Assembly (NCBI RefSeq): GCF_009796765.1
Contig: NZ_CP047023.1
Coordinates: forward strand, 727,501-791,500
Length of the DNA: 64,000 bases
From: Paraglaciecola sp. L3A3
GTDB taxonomy: Bacteria; Pseudomonadota; Gammaproteobacteria; Enterobacterales; Alteromonadaceae
Direction: 5' to 3'
Below are positions 52,511 to 62,266 of this stretch, piece by piece; position 1 is the stretch's first letter, and each line of letters starts with the position of its first letter. A model generated the notes under the pieces. The model had not been told where the DNA came from and searched no databases. It was given only the letters and a program-made list of their open reading frames with translations. A program made the translations under genes and the position numbers.

Positions 52511-53440
52511 ATGAGCAAGATGAAATCTGACATTTTATACAAATCAGCCAAGGTTTTTATTACCGGTGCGAATGGATTTATAGGCAGCCACTTATGTTCT
52601 AAGCTGCTTGAGTTAGGGGCTGAAATAACGGGCACTTATTGGCGTAACTTACCTGCTGACATTCAAATTAATTGGGTAAAGCTAGATGTAAGTGACTCCG
52701 CAGCCATCTCAAATGTTATTCAAGCTCTGCAACCCGAGTATATTTTTCATTTAGCCGCTAAAGTAGATGGTAATCGTCAGGTTGATTTTGTCCAAACAAC
52801 GTTAGAAAACAACCTTATTGCTACGGTCAATATATTAAAAGCCTCTAACCAATTGTCTTCGCTTAAACGCTTGGTGCTGACTAACTCCCAAGAAGAACCT
52901 ACATCTGAAAGTAAAGAATCAGTGCCTTGTTCTCCTTACGCTGCTGCAAAATATGCAGCCAGTGCATATTCACGAATGTTTCATTCGCTATATGATTTGC
53001 CGGTTGTGATTGCTCGAGTGTTTATGGTGTATGGTCCAAGGCAAAATGATAAAAAGAAATTAGTACCCCATACAATCCTTAGTGCATTGGCTAATGAGTC
53101 ACCACAAATTACTAGCGGAAAACGCAAAATTGATTGGATCTTTGTTGATGATGTTATTGACGGTCTATTAAAACTAGGGACAACGTCTGATATTTTGGGG
53201 AAAACAATAGATATAGGGTCTGGAAAATTTCATACAGTGTTAGAACTTGTTGAAAAAATATTGCTCCATTCGGCGCCTCATCTTCAGCCATCAATAGGCG
53301 ATCTTCCTGACAGAATGAACGAGCAACAAGTTTTAGCTAACGTGATGGAATCAAATGAGCTTTTAGACTGGCAACCCAAAGTTAATATTGATCAAGGCTT
53401 AATTGAAACTATCAATTGGTATAAAAATTCTCAATCTTGA
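52511..53440 (+). CDS. NAD-dependent epimerase/dehydratase (extended SDR)
   Basis: 309 aa. Rossmann motif VFITGANGFIGSHLCSKLLE, catalytic Tyr/Lys in SPYAAAKYAASAYSRMF, sugar-binding FMVYGPRQND and IDWIFVDDVIDGLLKL. Acts on a nucleotide sugar (4,6-dehydratase, 4-epimerase or 4-reductase). A CDP-glucose 4,6-dehydratase is needed to use the RfbF product; this gene is a possible but unproven candidate. Starts 45 bp after the glycosyltransferase. Confidence 0.85.
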   Translation: MSKMKSDILYKSAKVFITGANGFIGSHLCSKLLELGAEITGTYWRNLPADIQINWVKLDVSDSAAISNVIQALQPEYIFHLAAKVDGNRQVDFVQTTLENNLIATVNILKASNQLSSLKRLVLTNSQEEPTSESKESVPCSPYAAAKYAASAYSRMFHSLYDLPVVIARVFMVYGPRQNDKKKLVPHTILSALANESPQITSGKRKIDWIFVDDVIDGLLKLGTTSDILGKTIDIGSGKFHTVLELVEKILLHSAPHLQPSIGDLPDRMNEQQVLANVMESNELLDWQPKVNIDQGLIETINWYKNSQS

Positions 53441-53480
53441 ATTGTCGTTTAATCAATGGCCAATAAATAATGGAACAAAT

Positions 53481-54791
53481 ATGCTAGTAAAAAAGCTCTA
53501 TGAACAAACAAGTGAACAGCGACTAGGCAAGAAGCTTTTTGCTTTAGTGGAGGAGCTATTTCCCATTTGTCGAAGTATTACTGGTAATGGTGTACGTCAG
53601 ACATTAATGATCATCAATAAATTGATCGATCTTGAGGTAATTGAAGTACCAAGTGGCACACAGGTATTGGATTGGTCTGTGCCTCGGGAGTGGAATATTT
53701 ACGATGCTTATGTAAAAGATATACATGGAAATCGAATCGTAGATTTTCATCAATCTAACTTACATGTGCTGAATTACAGTATACCTTTCTCAGGTTTGTT
53801 AAGCCTTGATGAACTCAAAGAACATATTTTTACATTGCCAGAACAACCAAATGTTATCCCTTATCGTACATCTTATTATAAAGAAAGTTGGGGGTTTTGT
53901 TTAACTCAAAATCAACTTGATGCAATGCCTGATGGTGAATATGAAGTTTGTATTGACGCTAGTTTGACAAAGGGCGCATTAACTTATGGCGAACTGCTTA
54001 TTCCGGGGCAGTCAAAACAAGAAGTGTTAATTTCTACCCATATTTGTCACCCTTCTTTAGCGAATGATAATTTGTCCGGCATATCGGTAGCGGCCTTTTT
54101 AGCCAAGTTTTTAAGTGAACAATCACTTTATTATTCCTACCGCGTGCTTTTTATTCCTGGCACCATAGGGGCCATTACTTGGTTAGCCTCACACGAGGAT
54201 CAGGTTGCCAATATTAAGCATGGATTAGTGTTAACTGGATTAGGCGATTCAGCTGGTTTGACCTACAAACGCAGCCGACAACATAATGCAGAAATTGACA
54301 AAGTTGCCAGCTATGTTCTAGCTCAACAAGCCTCACATCAAATATTTGACTTCTCACCTTATGGTTATGATGAGCGACAATATTGTTCACCTGGTTTTGA
54401 TTTAGCTGTGGGACGTTTATCAAGAAGTCCGTTTGGAACCTTTGCCGAATATCATACTTCAAATGATAATTTGAGTTTTGTGGATGCTCAACAACTCGAA
54501 AAATCTATGAAAACCTGTATTAATATTATCGATATTCTTGAAAATAATCGCTACTACGTTAATACCCAAGCAAAAGGTGAACCCCAGTTATCAAAGTATG
54601 GGTTATATTCATCAATCGGTGGTTTACAAGAAAGTCGTGAATCACAAATGGCCATTTTGTGGATACTCAACCTTGCTGATGGTACTAAGAGTTTATTAGA
54701 CATAGCAATAAAGTCAGGAATTTTATTTGAGCAACTCACGCAGATTGCGCAAGTGTTGTTAGATAAAGGTCTGCTTAATGAGGCAATATGA
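53481..54791 (+). CDS. DUF4910/DUF2172 aminopeptidase-like protein
   Basis: 436 aa from ATG at 53481; the frame opens upstream but overlaps the preceding gene. N-terminal region LFALVEELFPICRSITGNGV-RQTL, then WNIYDAYVKDIHGNRIVDF. The M28-like metallo-core is VLISTHICHPSLANDNLSGI (His/Asp ligands), later YDERQYCSPGFDLAVGRLSR and FAEYHTSNDNLSFV. A C-terminal winged-helix-like segment (ADGTKSLLDIAIKSGILFEQ) is present. Proteins of this type recur in O-antigen and modified-sugar clusters, where their role (possibly deacylation or peptide-like bond hydrolysis) is not established. Confidence 0.75.
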   Translation: MLVKKLYEQTSEQRLGKKLFALVEELFPICRSITGNGVRQTLMIINKLIDLEVIEVPSGTQVLDWSVPREWNIYDAYVKDIHGNRIVDFHQSNLHVLNYSIPFSGLLSLDELKEHIFTLPEQPNVIPYRTSYYKESWGFCLTQNQLDAMPDGEYEVCIDASLTKGALTYGELLIPGQSKQEVLISTHICHPSLANDNLSGISVAAFLAKFLSEQSLYYSYRVLFIPGTIGAITWLASHEDQVANIKHGLVLTGLGDSAGLTYKRSRQHNAEIDKVASYVLAQQASHQIFDFSPYGYDERQYCSPGFDLAVGRLSRSPFGTFAEYHTSNDNLSFVDAQQLEKSMKTCINIIDILENNRYYVNTQAKGEPQLSKYGLYSSIGGLQESRESQMAILWILNLADGTKSLLDIAIKSGILFEQLTQIAQVLLDKGLLNEAI

Positions 54792-54840
54792 CTAGCTTAT
54801 GTTTAACGACACAATTAATTAAGGCCGATAAGGATTTCAA

Positions 54841-55605
54841 ATGAAAGTAGTGTTTTTCTGCGGAGGATTAGGTTCTAGACTGCGTGAATATACAGAAACG
54901 GTACCTAAGTCTATGGTGGTGATCGGTGACCGACCTATTCTGTGGCATTTGATGCAATATTATGCACATTTTGGACATAATGAATTCATACTTTGCTTAG
55001 GCTACAAAGGTCATATCATAAAACAGTACTTTGTTGACCAAGTGCAACTAGCTGGTGGTTCAGTGTGTGAGGATCTCGTCACTCTCAAGCAAGAAGAAGG
55101 TAATGACTGGCAAATTAGATTGGTAGAGACAGGACTAGAATCTAATATTGCTCAACGTCTTTGTTTAGTGCGACCATTTTTAACTTCTGAAAGTGTCTTT
55201 ATGGCAAATTACAGCGACGGCTTGTCAGACTTACCGCTTAATGACTATATCGACTATTTTCACAAAAATGATGCAATTGCGAGCTTCGCAAGTGTTAAAC
55301 CGACTAATAGTTTCCATGCTGTTTCAATGGATGCGAACAATTTAGTCGATGATATTTGTCCGGCTAATGAATCAGATTTTTGGATAAACGGAGGGTTTTT
55401 TATACTCAGGGAAAATATCTTTAGTTATATTAAAGAGGGCGAAGAACTGGTAGAAGCACCATTTAAGAGGCTGATTAGTAAACAAAAATTATTAGCTTAT
55501 CCGCATACAGGCTTCTGGGCTTGTATGGATACATTAAAAGATAAAATTATTTTTGATAAGCTGGTAACAGAAAAATTAAAATATTGGCGAGTATGGTGGC
55601 GTTAG
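54841..55605 (+). CDS. rfbF: glucose-1-phosphate cytidylyltransferase
   Basis: 254 aa (family ~257). Makes CDP-glucose from CTP and glucose-1-phosphate, the entry to CDP-3,6-dideoxy sugars and related C-branched sugars. Motifs: VVFFCGGLGSRLREYTETVP-KSM (nucleotide-binding loop and Lys), GDRPILWHLMQYYAHFGHNE, FMANYSDGLSDLPLNDYID, and WINGGFFILRENIFSYI. It lies 49 bp after the DUF4910 gene and converges with the PIG-L gene. The C-methyltransferase and epimerase on the other strand probably act later in the same route. Confidence 0.9.
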   Translation: MKVVFFCGGLGSRLREYTETVPKSMVVIGDRPILWHLMQYYAHFGHNEFILCLGYKGHIIKQYFVDQVQLAGGSVCEDLVTLKQEEGNDWQIRLVETGLESNIAQRLCLVRPFLTSESVFMANYSDGLSDLPLNDYIDYFHKNDAIASFASVKPTNSFHAVSMDANNLVDDICPANESDFWINGGFFILRENIFSYIKEGEELVEAPFKRLISKQKLLAYPHTGFWACMDTLKDKIIFDKLVTEKLKYWRVWWR

Positions 55606-55606
55606 G

Positions 55607-56245
55607 CTACCAAACTACTTTCCTAGCATAAAAGGCTTCAGCATATTTAGCGTTACACTCGACGCCCCTTACTCTCATTAAGGAACGAAACGTCTCCTTC
55701 TCAAACCATTGGCGACCGTGTTGGGTTTTAAATATCTGATATATATTATCAACTTTACTATCAACGTGTTTTTGGCTTACTGGCATAAAAATATTTGGTT
55801 GACCAAGATCACCATCCCATTTCAATATTTCGTATTCAAGGATAGTGTGATTGCGCCATGTATTCCATGTTAGTTCGGCGGCAATTCGATGATCCTGATG
55901 TCTGTCATTGCTGTAGTGTGTGAAAATTAGATCTGGTGAAAAAGAGTGTTTTAAGCGCTCAAATTCATGTTTAAGTTCGGTGCTTTGTGAAGGTAAAAAT
56001 GCATCTTTGAAACCGAGTATTTCTATTTGTACATTGTGACAGTTATCAGTAAATAGAGCTGCCGATTGTTTCGCTTCTTCAGCTCTAACTGGATCTGCAC
56101 CAGTCAATATTACCCAGTGAATATTGAGCATAGGATTCTCTTTAATCAACCGCATTATGGTGCCGCCAGCGCCTATTTCTATATCGTCACAGTGTGCTCC
56201 AATACAAAGCAATTGATTAATGTTTTTCATATCGATAATGGACAT
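55607..56245 (-). CDS. PIG-L/LmbE-family deacetylase
   Basis: 212 aa. Zinc motif LCIGAHCDDIEIGAGGTIMR (AHxDD) and second-ligand region LIFTHYSNDRHQDHRIAAEL (H..DH). These enzymes remove N-acetyl groups from amino sugars in glycan and glycolipid pathways. Last gene of the four-gene minus-strand set (59127-55607), 30 bp after the RfbC-like gene. The substrate is presumably an N-acetylated sugar of the same surface glycan. Confidence 0.85.
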   Translation of the reverse strand: MSIIDMKNINQLLCIGAHCDDIEIGAGGTIMRLIKENPMLNIHWVILTGADPVRAEEAKQSAALFTDNCHNVQIEILGFKDAFLPSQSTELKHEFERLKHSFSPDLIFTHYSNDRHQDHRIAAELTWNTWRNHTILEYEILKWDGDLGQPNIFMPVSQKHVDSKVDNIYQIFKTQHGRQWFEKETFRSLMRVRGVECNAKYAEAFYARKVVW

Positions 56246-56275
56246 CAGTTATGTACAACTTTTGTTATGGGTTAA

Positions 56276-56851
56276 TTAAAGATCACGAGTATTCGCTTGA
56301 TTATACTTGGATATATAGAAATTCATGTCGAAATCAAGATTGTTCTCATCCCGCTCTGATATACGGGTGATTGGCAGAGGCCAATCTATTGCGAATGTTT
56401 TATCGTTATAGTGAACCCCACCCGCTAATTTTGGTTGGTAAGTGTCTGACATCATATATAAAAGCAGACTATTATCGACTAAGGTTTGATAGCCATGTGC
56501 AAACCCTGCTGGAATGTATAAGGCATTATTTTGTGCGCTATTTAAGGTCAAAGCAAAGTGCTGGGTAAAAGTAGCTGAATCTGGCCTTAAATCTACAGCT
56601 ACATCATAAACGCTACCATTTACACAACGCACAAGTTTACCTTCGTTTGATGGTGGCCATTGAAAGTGAAGCCCCCGTATGGTGCCTTTTTTATCATTAT
56701 GGCAAATACTAGATTGTACAAACTGTGTTTTTAGCTGTTGCTTTTCGAACGCTTCTGCACACCACACACGAGAAAAAGAACCTCTATTATCGATATATGC
56801 ATCGCTTGTGATAAGCAATAAATCTTTGATAGGCGTTGTTGATATCTTCAT
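56276..56851 (-). CDS. dTDP-4-dehydrorhamnose 3,5-epimerase-like (RfbC) protein
   Basis: 191 aa, cupin fold of the RfbC family. TIRGLHFQWPPSNEGKLVRC (catalytic His in RGLHFQ), VNGSVYDVAVDLRPDSATFT, and NNALYIPAGFAHGYQTLVDN. Epimerises the C3/C5 positions of a 4-keto sugar nucleotide. The ATG overlaps the end of the epimerase gene upstream by 4 nt (ATGA). In a C-methyltransferase context it may act on the CDP- or dTDP-4-keto-deoxysugar, so its exact nucleotide is uncertain. Confidence 0.85.
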   Translation of the reverse strand: MKISTTPIKDLLLITSDAYIDNRGSFSRVWCAEAFEKQQLKTQFVQSSICHNDKKGTIRGLHFQWPPSNEGKLVRCVNGSVYDVAVDLRPDSATFTQHFALTLNSAQNNALYIPAGFAHGYQTLVDNSLLLYMMSDTYQPKLAGGVHYNDKTFAIDWPLPITRISERDENNLDFDMNFYISKYNQANTRDL

Positions 56852-57885
56852 TTATTTAACCAAAATAATTTTTCGTCTACTTGATTTGTTTGTTGTAAGT
56901 AGGTCAGTTGGTTCAAGCGAGTGAATGCTCTAAATTGATACATACTTTCGTGCATATCAATGCGCTCAAATAAATGCTTTAGCTCTATTACTCCATCTTT
57001 CGCTTGCCATTTACATTTAAAACCAGGTAATTGATTTTTTATTTTTTCAAATGAAACGCGATAACTGCGGTTATCTCCGCTCGTCGGACCTGAAGTGACT
57101 TGGCAATCGGTGAATACAGATGCAATCATATTTGCGATGTCACGAATTCGATAGTTTTCGTCGCTGTGCCCTACATTGAAAATTTCGCCATTTACAGAGG
57201 TTATCGGTGCTATCAAGGCACACCTCATTGCTTCGCATATATCTTCAATGTGAACAATAGGTCGCCAAGGGCTGCCGTCACTTAACATGGCAATTTTCTT
57301 TTTGGTCCAAGCTAAAGCACATAAGTCGTTAAGTACTATATCAAATCGCATTCTTGGAGATGGGCCATAAGCCGTTGCATTGCGTAAAAAAACTACACTA
57401 AAGTCATTACTAGCCATAGATATCAGGTCTTTTTCAACCATAGTTTTACATCTGGCGTAGGCAGTTTGAGGATTAACAGGTGATAATTCATCGACAAAAT
57501 CTGTTTGCGCCGCACCATAAACGCTGCAAGATGATGCATATATAAATCGTTTTACCCCAGCTTTACGTGCTGCTTGAGCAAGGTGCACACTGCCTAAATG
57601 ATTTATCTCATAAGTGACTTCTGGGTTGTGCTCACCTAGAGGATCGTTGGACAGTTCAGCAAGGTGAATAATTGCATCAAATTGTGCTAGATAGGCAGCT
57701 TTGATATATCTTAAATCTGTACATTTGGTAGATATTAATTCAGGTTGTTCAATAGGGTTATGATAAAGGGTACCTTCTCGATAGAAGCCAGTATCCAAGC
57801 CCGTTACAGTGTGGTTATCGGCCAATAACCAAGATGCTAAACGCGTCCCAATATAACCTTCTGTACCTGTTATTAAAACATTCAT
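56848..57885 (-). CDS. NAD-dependent sugar-nucleotide epimerase/reductase
   Basis: 345 aa, extended SDR. MNVLITGTEGYIGTRLASWL (GxxGxxG), ASSCSVYGAAQTDFVDE, catalytic PQTAYARCKTMVEK (Tyr-x3-Lys), FNVGHSDENYRIRDIANMIA. AAGGTGACAAA precedes the ATG. It lies 10 bp after the methyltransferase gene; in C-methyl sugar pathways such an enzyme reduces the 4-keto group after methylation. This exact step is inferred. Confidence 0.85.
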   Translation of the reverse strand: MNVLITGTEGYIGTRLASWLLADNHTVTGLDTGFYREGTLYHNPIEQPELISTKCTDLRYIKAAYLAQFDAIIHLAELSNDPLGEHNPEVTYEINHLGSVHLAQAARKAGVKRFIYASSCSVYGAAQTDFVDELSPVNPQTAYARCKTMVEKDLISMASNDFSVVFLRNATAYGPSPRMRFDIVLNDLCALAWTKKKIAMLSDGSPWRPIVHIEDICEAMRCALIAPITSVNGEIFNVGHSDENYRIRDIANMIASVFTDCQVTSGPTSGDNRSYRVSFEKIKNQLPGFKCKWQAKDGVIELKHLFERIDMHESMYQFRAFTRLNQLTYLQQTNQVDEKLFWLNK

Positions 57886-57894
57886 TTTGTCACC

Positions 57895-59127
57895 TTAAAA
57901 AATTCTGACTGCGGGGATTGGTACAACAAATTGACCACCCCATTCACGTATCCCTGTCATTTGTTGACTAATTTCTTCAGCTAAATTCCAAGGTAATATC
58001 AATACATAATCGGGTCGAGTTGCAAAAATGTGCTCGGGTGCATGAATTGGAATATGTGTTCCAGGGGTAAATTTTCCCTGTTTTAGAGGATTCAAATCTA
58101 CTGTATATTCAAGGAGATCTTTTCTAATTCCACAATAGTTTAATAAAGTATTTCCTTTTCCTGGCGCACCATAACCAACAACTATTTTTCCGGCTCTTTT
58201 GGCAGAAATTAAAAAGTCTAAAAGAGTGTATTTTGTTTCACAGGATTGTTTTTCAAAATGTAAGTAGGTTTTGAGTTGGTTTAATCCAAACTTTATTTCT
58301 TTATCTAGTAATTGATTAACCGCAGGTGTAACCGCTAGCTCTAGATATTCTTGGTGTTTAGCAAATATACGTAAGGAACCACCATGAGTGTGTAATTCTT
58401 CTACATCAAAAATAGTGAGGCCATGTTCAGCAAATGCGCGCTGGGCTGTTAGAAACGAAAAATAAGAGAAGTGCTCATGATAAATGGTGTCAAATTGACT
58501 ATCTTCCATCAGGCGCATTAAATGAGGAAATTCCATTGTGATCACACCATAAGGTTTTAATAGTATTTTCATTCCAGCAATAAAATCAATCAAATCAGGT
58601 ACATGAGCTAGTACATTATTTCCTACCAATAAATCGGCTTGGCCAAAATCATTCACTACCTCTTGCGCAGTATTCACCCCAAAAAATTTAATAAGAGTGG
58701 GGATGCCGTTTTCGATTGCCGATTTAGCAACGTTTTGGGCAGGTTCAATACCAAGGCATGGGATATTTGCGTTAACAAAGTTACGAAGTAAATAGCCATC
58801 ATTACTAGCGATTTCTACAACCTGTGAATTGTTGTTTAATTTAAATCGGGTTTTAACACTCTTGCTATAACTGCTCGCATGCTCTAACCAACTTTTTGAG
58901 AAAGAAGAAAAGTAAGGATATTCAAAATAGATATCTTGTGGGGTAACAAACTGTGCGATCTGTACTAAAAAACAATTTTCACATACTTGTGTTAATAATG
59001 GGTAAAATCGTTCTTCTTCATTGAGCTGTTTTGATGTTAGGAAGGTTTCGCATAATGGTGACTTTCCTAAGTCGATAAAAGTTTTACTGAGAGTATGGCT
59101 GCATAATCGACATTGTCCTTCAGGCAT
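57895..59127 (-). CDS. SAM-dependent sugar C-methyltransferase
   Basis: 410 aa from ATG at 59127 (GGAGACAAGC upstream; an ATG at 59139 is less likely). N-terminal zinc-binding part: CRLCSHTLSKTFIDLGKSPL and VCENCFLVQI (CxxC pairs). SAM-binding domain: VVEIASNDGYLLRNFVNANI-PCLGIEP and LVGNNVLAHVPDL, plus FPHLMRLMEDSQFDTIYHEH-FSYF. C-terminal domain: VVGYGAPGKGNTLLNYCGI. This is the three-domain architecture of TylC3/TcaB9-type NDP-hexose 3-C-methyltransferases. Head of the minus-strand deoxysugar set. Confidence 0.88.
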   Translation of the reverse strand: MPEGQCRLCSHTLSKTFIDLGKSPLCETFLTSKQLNEEERFYPLLTQVCENCFLVQIAQFVTPQDIYFEYPYFSSFSKSWLEHASSYSKSVKTRFKLNNNSQVVEIASNDGYLLRNFVNANIPCLGIEPAQNVAKSAIENGIPTLIKFFGVNTAQEVVNDFGQADLLVGNNVLAHVPDLIDFIAGMKILLKPYGVITMEFPHLMRLMEDSQFDTIYHEHFSYFSFLTAQRAFAEHGLTIFDVEELHTHGGSLRIFAKHQEYLELAVTPAVNQLLDKEIKFGLNQLKTYLHFEKQSCETKYTLLDFLISAKRAGKIVVGYGAPGKGNTLLNYCGIRKDLLEYTVDLNPLKQGKFTPGTHIPIHAPEHIFATRPDYVLILPWNLAEEISQQMTGIREWGGQFVVPIPAVRIF

Positions 59128-59815
59128 GCTTGTCTCCATTTGGACGCCGTAAAAATCTATTAAATAATTAAAGCAGAATAAACAATATCTTTGCTCGATT
59201 CAACATTCCTTGATTATATTACGATGCACAAATATAGTCTGGCTTATATAATGACCTCATATCTATTCTGTTTATTCTAATTGTCGTTTTTAATATGGAT
59301 CTTGGGGCTTTATTTTAATGATCTCAGCGTAATCCACTATTTGGTTTTCTGCTTTCCATTTCTCGCACATCGCGGTTAATTTTTTAACTAGTTCTGGTTT
59401 GTCTTTGGCCAGATTGTTGGCTTCGCCCGGATCGCTTTTTAAATCGTATAATTCGGAATTAATACCTGGCGCAGCTAAGGTTTGTAAGTACCAACCTGCT
59501 TCAATAAGTAGTTTCCAGCGGCCTTGATATATCAAACTCTGTTGGCCTTTGTCATTAAAATATATGGCTTCAGGTGGTGACATAGTTTGGCCTTTGAGAG
59601 TGGCGACTATGCTGCGTCCATCGGGTTTTCTTGGAACTGCATCGTGGAATTTTTCAGGGAACTCTGTATTAGTAATATCTAACAAGGTTGGCACAATATC
59701 GCCCACCCAAACTAGATCATCAGAAATGGTACCGGGTTTGATAACACCTTGTAATGGTTTAATGAAACTGGAGAGATTTATAGCTTAAAATAAACAAAAT
59801 CTCGTAGGTATTAAC

Positions 59816-60127
59816 ATGACTAGAAAAGCAAAAGTAACCTTCACCCCGAAACAGAAATTAGAATACGCCAAATTGATGGTAGAAGATGGGTATACCAATA
59901 AACAGGTTGAAGAAATATCAGGTGCAGGCAGATCAGCCGTATCACGTTGGAAGCGTCAATATCAATCTGAGTTGCAGGGTGTTACACCAGAAAACACCAA
60001 GGCATTAACAGATGAGCAGCAAAGGATCCAAGCGTTAGAAACGCAACTTAAGCGAGCATTAAGGGATAATGAAATATTAAAAAAAGCCACCGCTTTCTTC
60101 ATACGCAACAATCCAGACTTAATGTAA
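59816..60127 (+). CDS. IS3 transposase OrfA
   Basis: 103 aa. Helix-turn-helix protein: FTPKQKLEYAKLMVEDGYTN, KQVEEISGAGRSAVSRWKRQ, then a leucine zipper (QQRIQALETQLKRALRDNEI-LKKA) that pairs with OrfAB. It ends at TAA 60125-60127, which overlaps the OrfB ATG (TAATG). Confidence 0.9.
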   Translation: MTRKAKVTFTPKQKLEYAKLMVEDGYTNKQVEEISGAGRSAVSRWKRQYQSELQGVTPENTKALTDEQQRIQALETQLKRALRDNEILKKATAFFIRNNPDLM

Positions 60128-60969
60128 TGAAAGAAATGAAGAAAGCTCAACTTGGCTATACCACCACCGAGTTATGTCGTTTATTTGAAGTGAGTAGTAG
60201 CCGTTATTATTACCACCCTAGGCCTCCTAATAGCGATGATATTGCATCATCGATTCAGTCGATAGCAGAAGTGACAGGAAATACTTATGGTAAGCGCAGA
60301 ATGCAGGTTGAACTGAATGCGCTAGACCACAACATTGGTTTATATAAAACGGCTACACTCATGAAAAAACTAAACATAAAGGCGATTAGGCCTAAGAAGA
60401 AACATTATTATCCAGATTCAGGTGTTGAACATAAATATGCGCCCAATTTACTCAAGCGACAGTTTAGTCCTGATACCTATAATACTCATTGGGTTGGCGA
60501 TATAACCTATATCAGACATCATCATGGCTGGAGCTATTTAGCATGTGTCTTAGATCTATCAACTAAAGAAATCGTGGGTTATGCATTATCGACAAAGCCT
60601 AACGCGGAATTGACAAAAACAGCATTGAATAATGCAATAAAACGTCAAGCACCCAACACACATAAGTTAATGTTCCATTCAGATCAAGGTGTCCAGTATT
60701 CAGCTATATCATTTAGAGAACGGCTTGCTCAATTAGATATCACACCTAGTATGAGTCGCCGTGGAAATTGTTGGGACAACGCCGTTATGGAGCGTTTTTT
60801 TAGAAGTTTAAAAACGGAGAGACTGAATCACCTTTCATTTTTAAACCATCAATCAGTGATATGCGAAGTTGAACAATATATTCAGTTTTACAACTATAAA
60901 CGTCGACATTCTGTCTTAGATTATATGACACCACATCAGAAATATAATGAACTTAAAAATGCGGCTTAA
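60127..60969 (+). CDS. IS3 transposase OrfB (DDE integrase)
   Basis: 280 aa with the full DDE triad: HWVGDITYIRHHHGWSYLAC, KLMFHSDQGVQYSAISFRER, NCWDNAVMERFFRSLKTE. The HTH_21 region near the N-terminus (GNTYGKRRMQVELNALDHNI) is intact. The ATG at 60127 overlaps the OrfA stop, so OrfB is made by coupling here, or by a frameshift fusion as is usual in the family. No lesion is seen. Confidence 0.92.
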   Translation: MKEMKKAQLGYTTTELCRLFEVSSSRYYYHPRPPNSDDIASSIQSIAEVTGNTYGKRRMQVELNALDHNIGLYKTATLMKKLNIKAIRPKKKHYYPDSGVEHKYAPNLLKRQFSPDTYNTHWVGDITYIRHHHGWSYLACVLDLSTKEIVGYALSTKPNAELTKTALNNAIKRQAPNTHKLMFHSDQGVQYSAISFRERLAQLDITPSMSRRGNCWDNAVMERFFRSLKTERLNHLSFLNHQSVICEVEQYIQFYNYKRRHSVLDYMTPHQKYNELKNAA

Positions 60970-62266
60970 AATCTCTCCGAAATTAGTTGACCATTACACC
61001 TGGCCAACTAGCAATGGCATGCGCGCGCGCTCCGCCTTCCCACAATAAGGCTTTCACGCCTTTATAGGGAGTGTTCATTAGGTCTCCTATGTGAGCTGCT
61101 GCGCCGTTATCTGAAAAGAAAAAAATCAAAGTGTTGTCATACTCGCCACTGTCTTTTAAGCCCTGAATGAGTTTGCCCACATTTTCATCTATCTTTTCAA
61201 CCATAGCTGCGTGTACCGCTGATTGCAGGCGAAACTGTTCGATTTTTTCTGGATCTTGTTTGGTCCATAAGCTGTTGTTGTTGACAAATTTTACGTCTTT
61301 AGGAAATAACCCTTTATTCACAAGGCCTTGATGGCGGTCATCGGCTATTTTTTGTAAATCGGCATAACGTTTTAGATACTTTTGTACGAGTTCTTCTGGG
61401 GCTTGTAATGGTTTATGAGGGGCGCGGTAAGCCGCGTACATAAAAAAGGGGGGTTCTTGTCCAGAGGCCCTTTTAATCATGTCAATTGCGCGGTCTGTCA
61501 TACCATCGGTTGCGTAAAATGCTTTTGCCGACTTACCGTCACAACCGCCATATCTTTGTTTATTAAATAGGGTCTTGCTATAACAACGCATATTATAGTG
61601 ATAATCGTAGTTTAATTTCGCGACCTGATTGCCTTCATAATATTGGTGTTTATCTTTTGGAGTAAAAAACAAATTACCTTGTGCACCGTGAAACACAAAA
61701 CTTTTATCAAATCCACGTTGTGGTGGTAAACCTAAGTAATCCTGTTCCATTTCATATCCGGTTAATTCCATACCCGGATGGGTTTTTATCCATGCTGGAC
61801 TCATTTGTTTTTTGTGCTCTTTGATGTAACTACCACCTAAGTGCCACTTTCCTGCCATCAAGGTTTGGTAACCATTGGCACCAAGTAATTCTGAAATTAA
61901 CGGTTGTTCATAGGGTAGACGTCCGCGGTGTGCTTTAAATGGCATTTCTCGTACCCAATCACCCACTACACCTCCGCCAAAACCCACATGTGCGGCATCA
62001 ACACCGGTTAGTAAAGAGGCCCGAGTGGGGCTACATCTAGCATTGCTGTAGAATGAACTAAAACGAAGACCACCTGCGGCTAACTGATCCAGGTTTGGCG
62101 TGTCTATTTCTCCCCCAAAACTACCTAAATCGGTATAACCGGAATCATCAGATAAAATCACTAAAATATTGGGGCGTTGGTCAGCGCTATAACAGACAAA
62201 TGGCATTAACAGGCTGATGATCACTAAACGAAAGGGGGGGAATTTTTTCATAAAGGACGAATGTTT

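Larger units (their letters stand above)
59750..60998 (+). mobile_element. IS3-family element, complete (1249 bp)
   Basis: Left end TGTAATGGTTTAATGAAACT and right end (minus strand) TGTAATGGTCAACTAATTTC are imperfect inverted repeats that continue into GGAGAGATTT on both sides. The 3-bp target duplication is CCT (59747-59749 and 60999-61001). It encodes intact OrfA and OrfB. Insertion is in the sulfatase, in opposite orientation. Confidence 0.92.
59290..62251 (-). pseudogene. sulfatase (family S1) interrupted by IS3
   Basis: Start ATG at 62251 with signal peptide (LVIISLLMPFVCYSA). The frame runs to 60999, where IS3 intervenes, and resumes at 59749. Removing the IS and one copy of the 3-bp duplication joins ASWPGV to IKPGTISDDLVWVGDIVPTL in frame, giving 569 aa. 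Sulfatase marks: NILVILSDDSGYTDLGSFGG, formylglycine motif CSPTRASLLTG (Cys73), GKWHLGGSYIKEHKKQ, TLIFFFSDNGAAAHIGD, and SELYDLKSDPGEANNLA near the end. A short palindrome lies just before the ATG. The split gene should be inactive, but only the insertion damages it. Confidence 0.93.
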
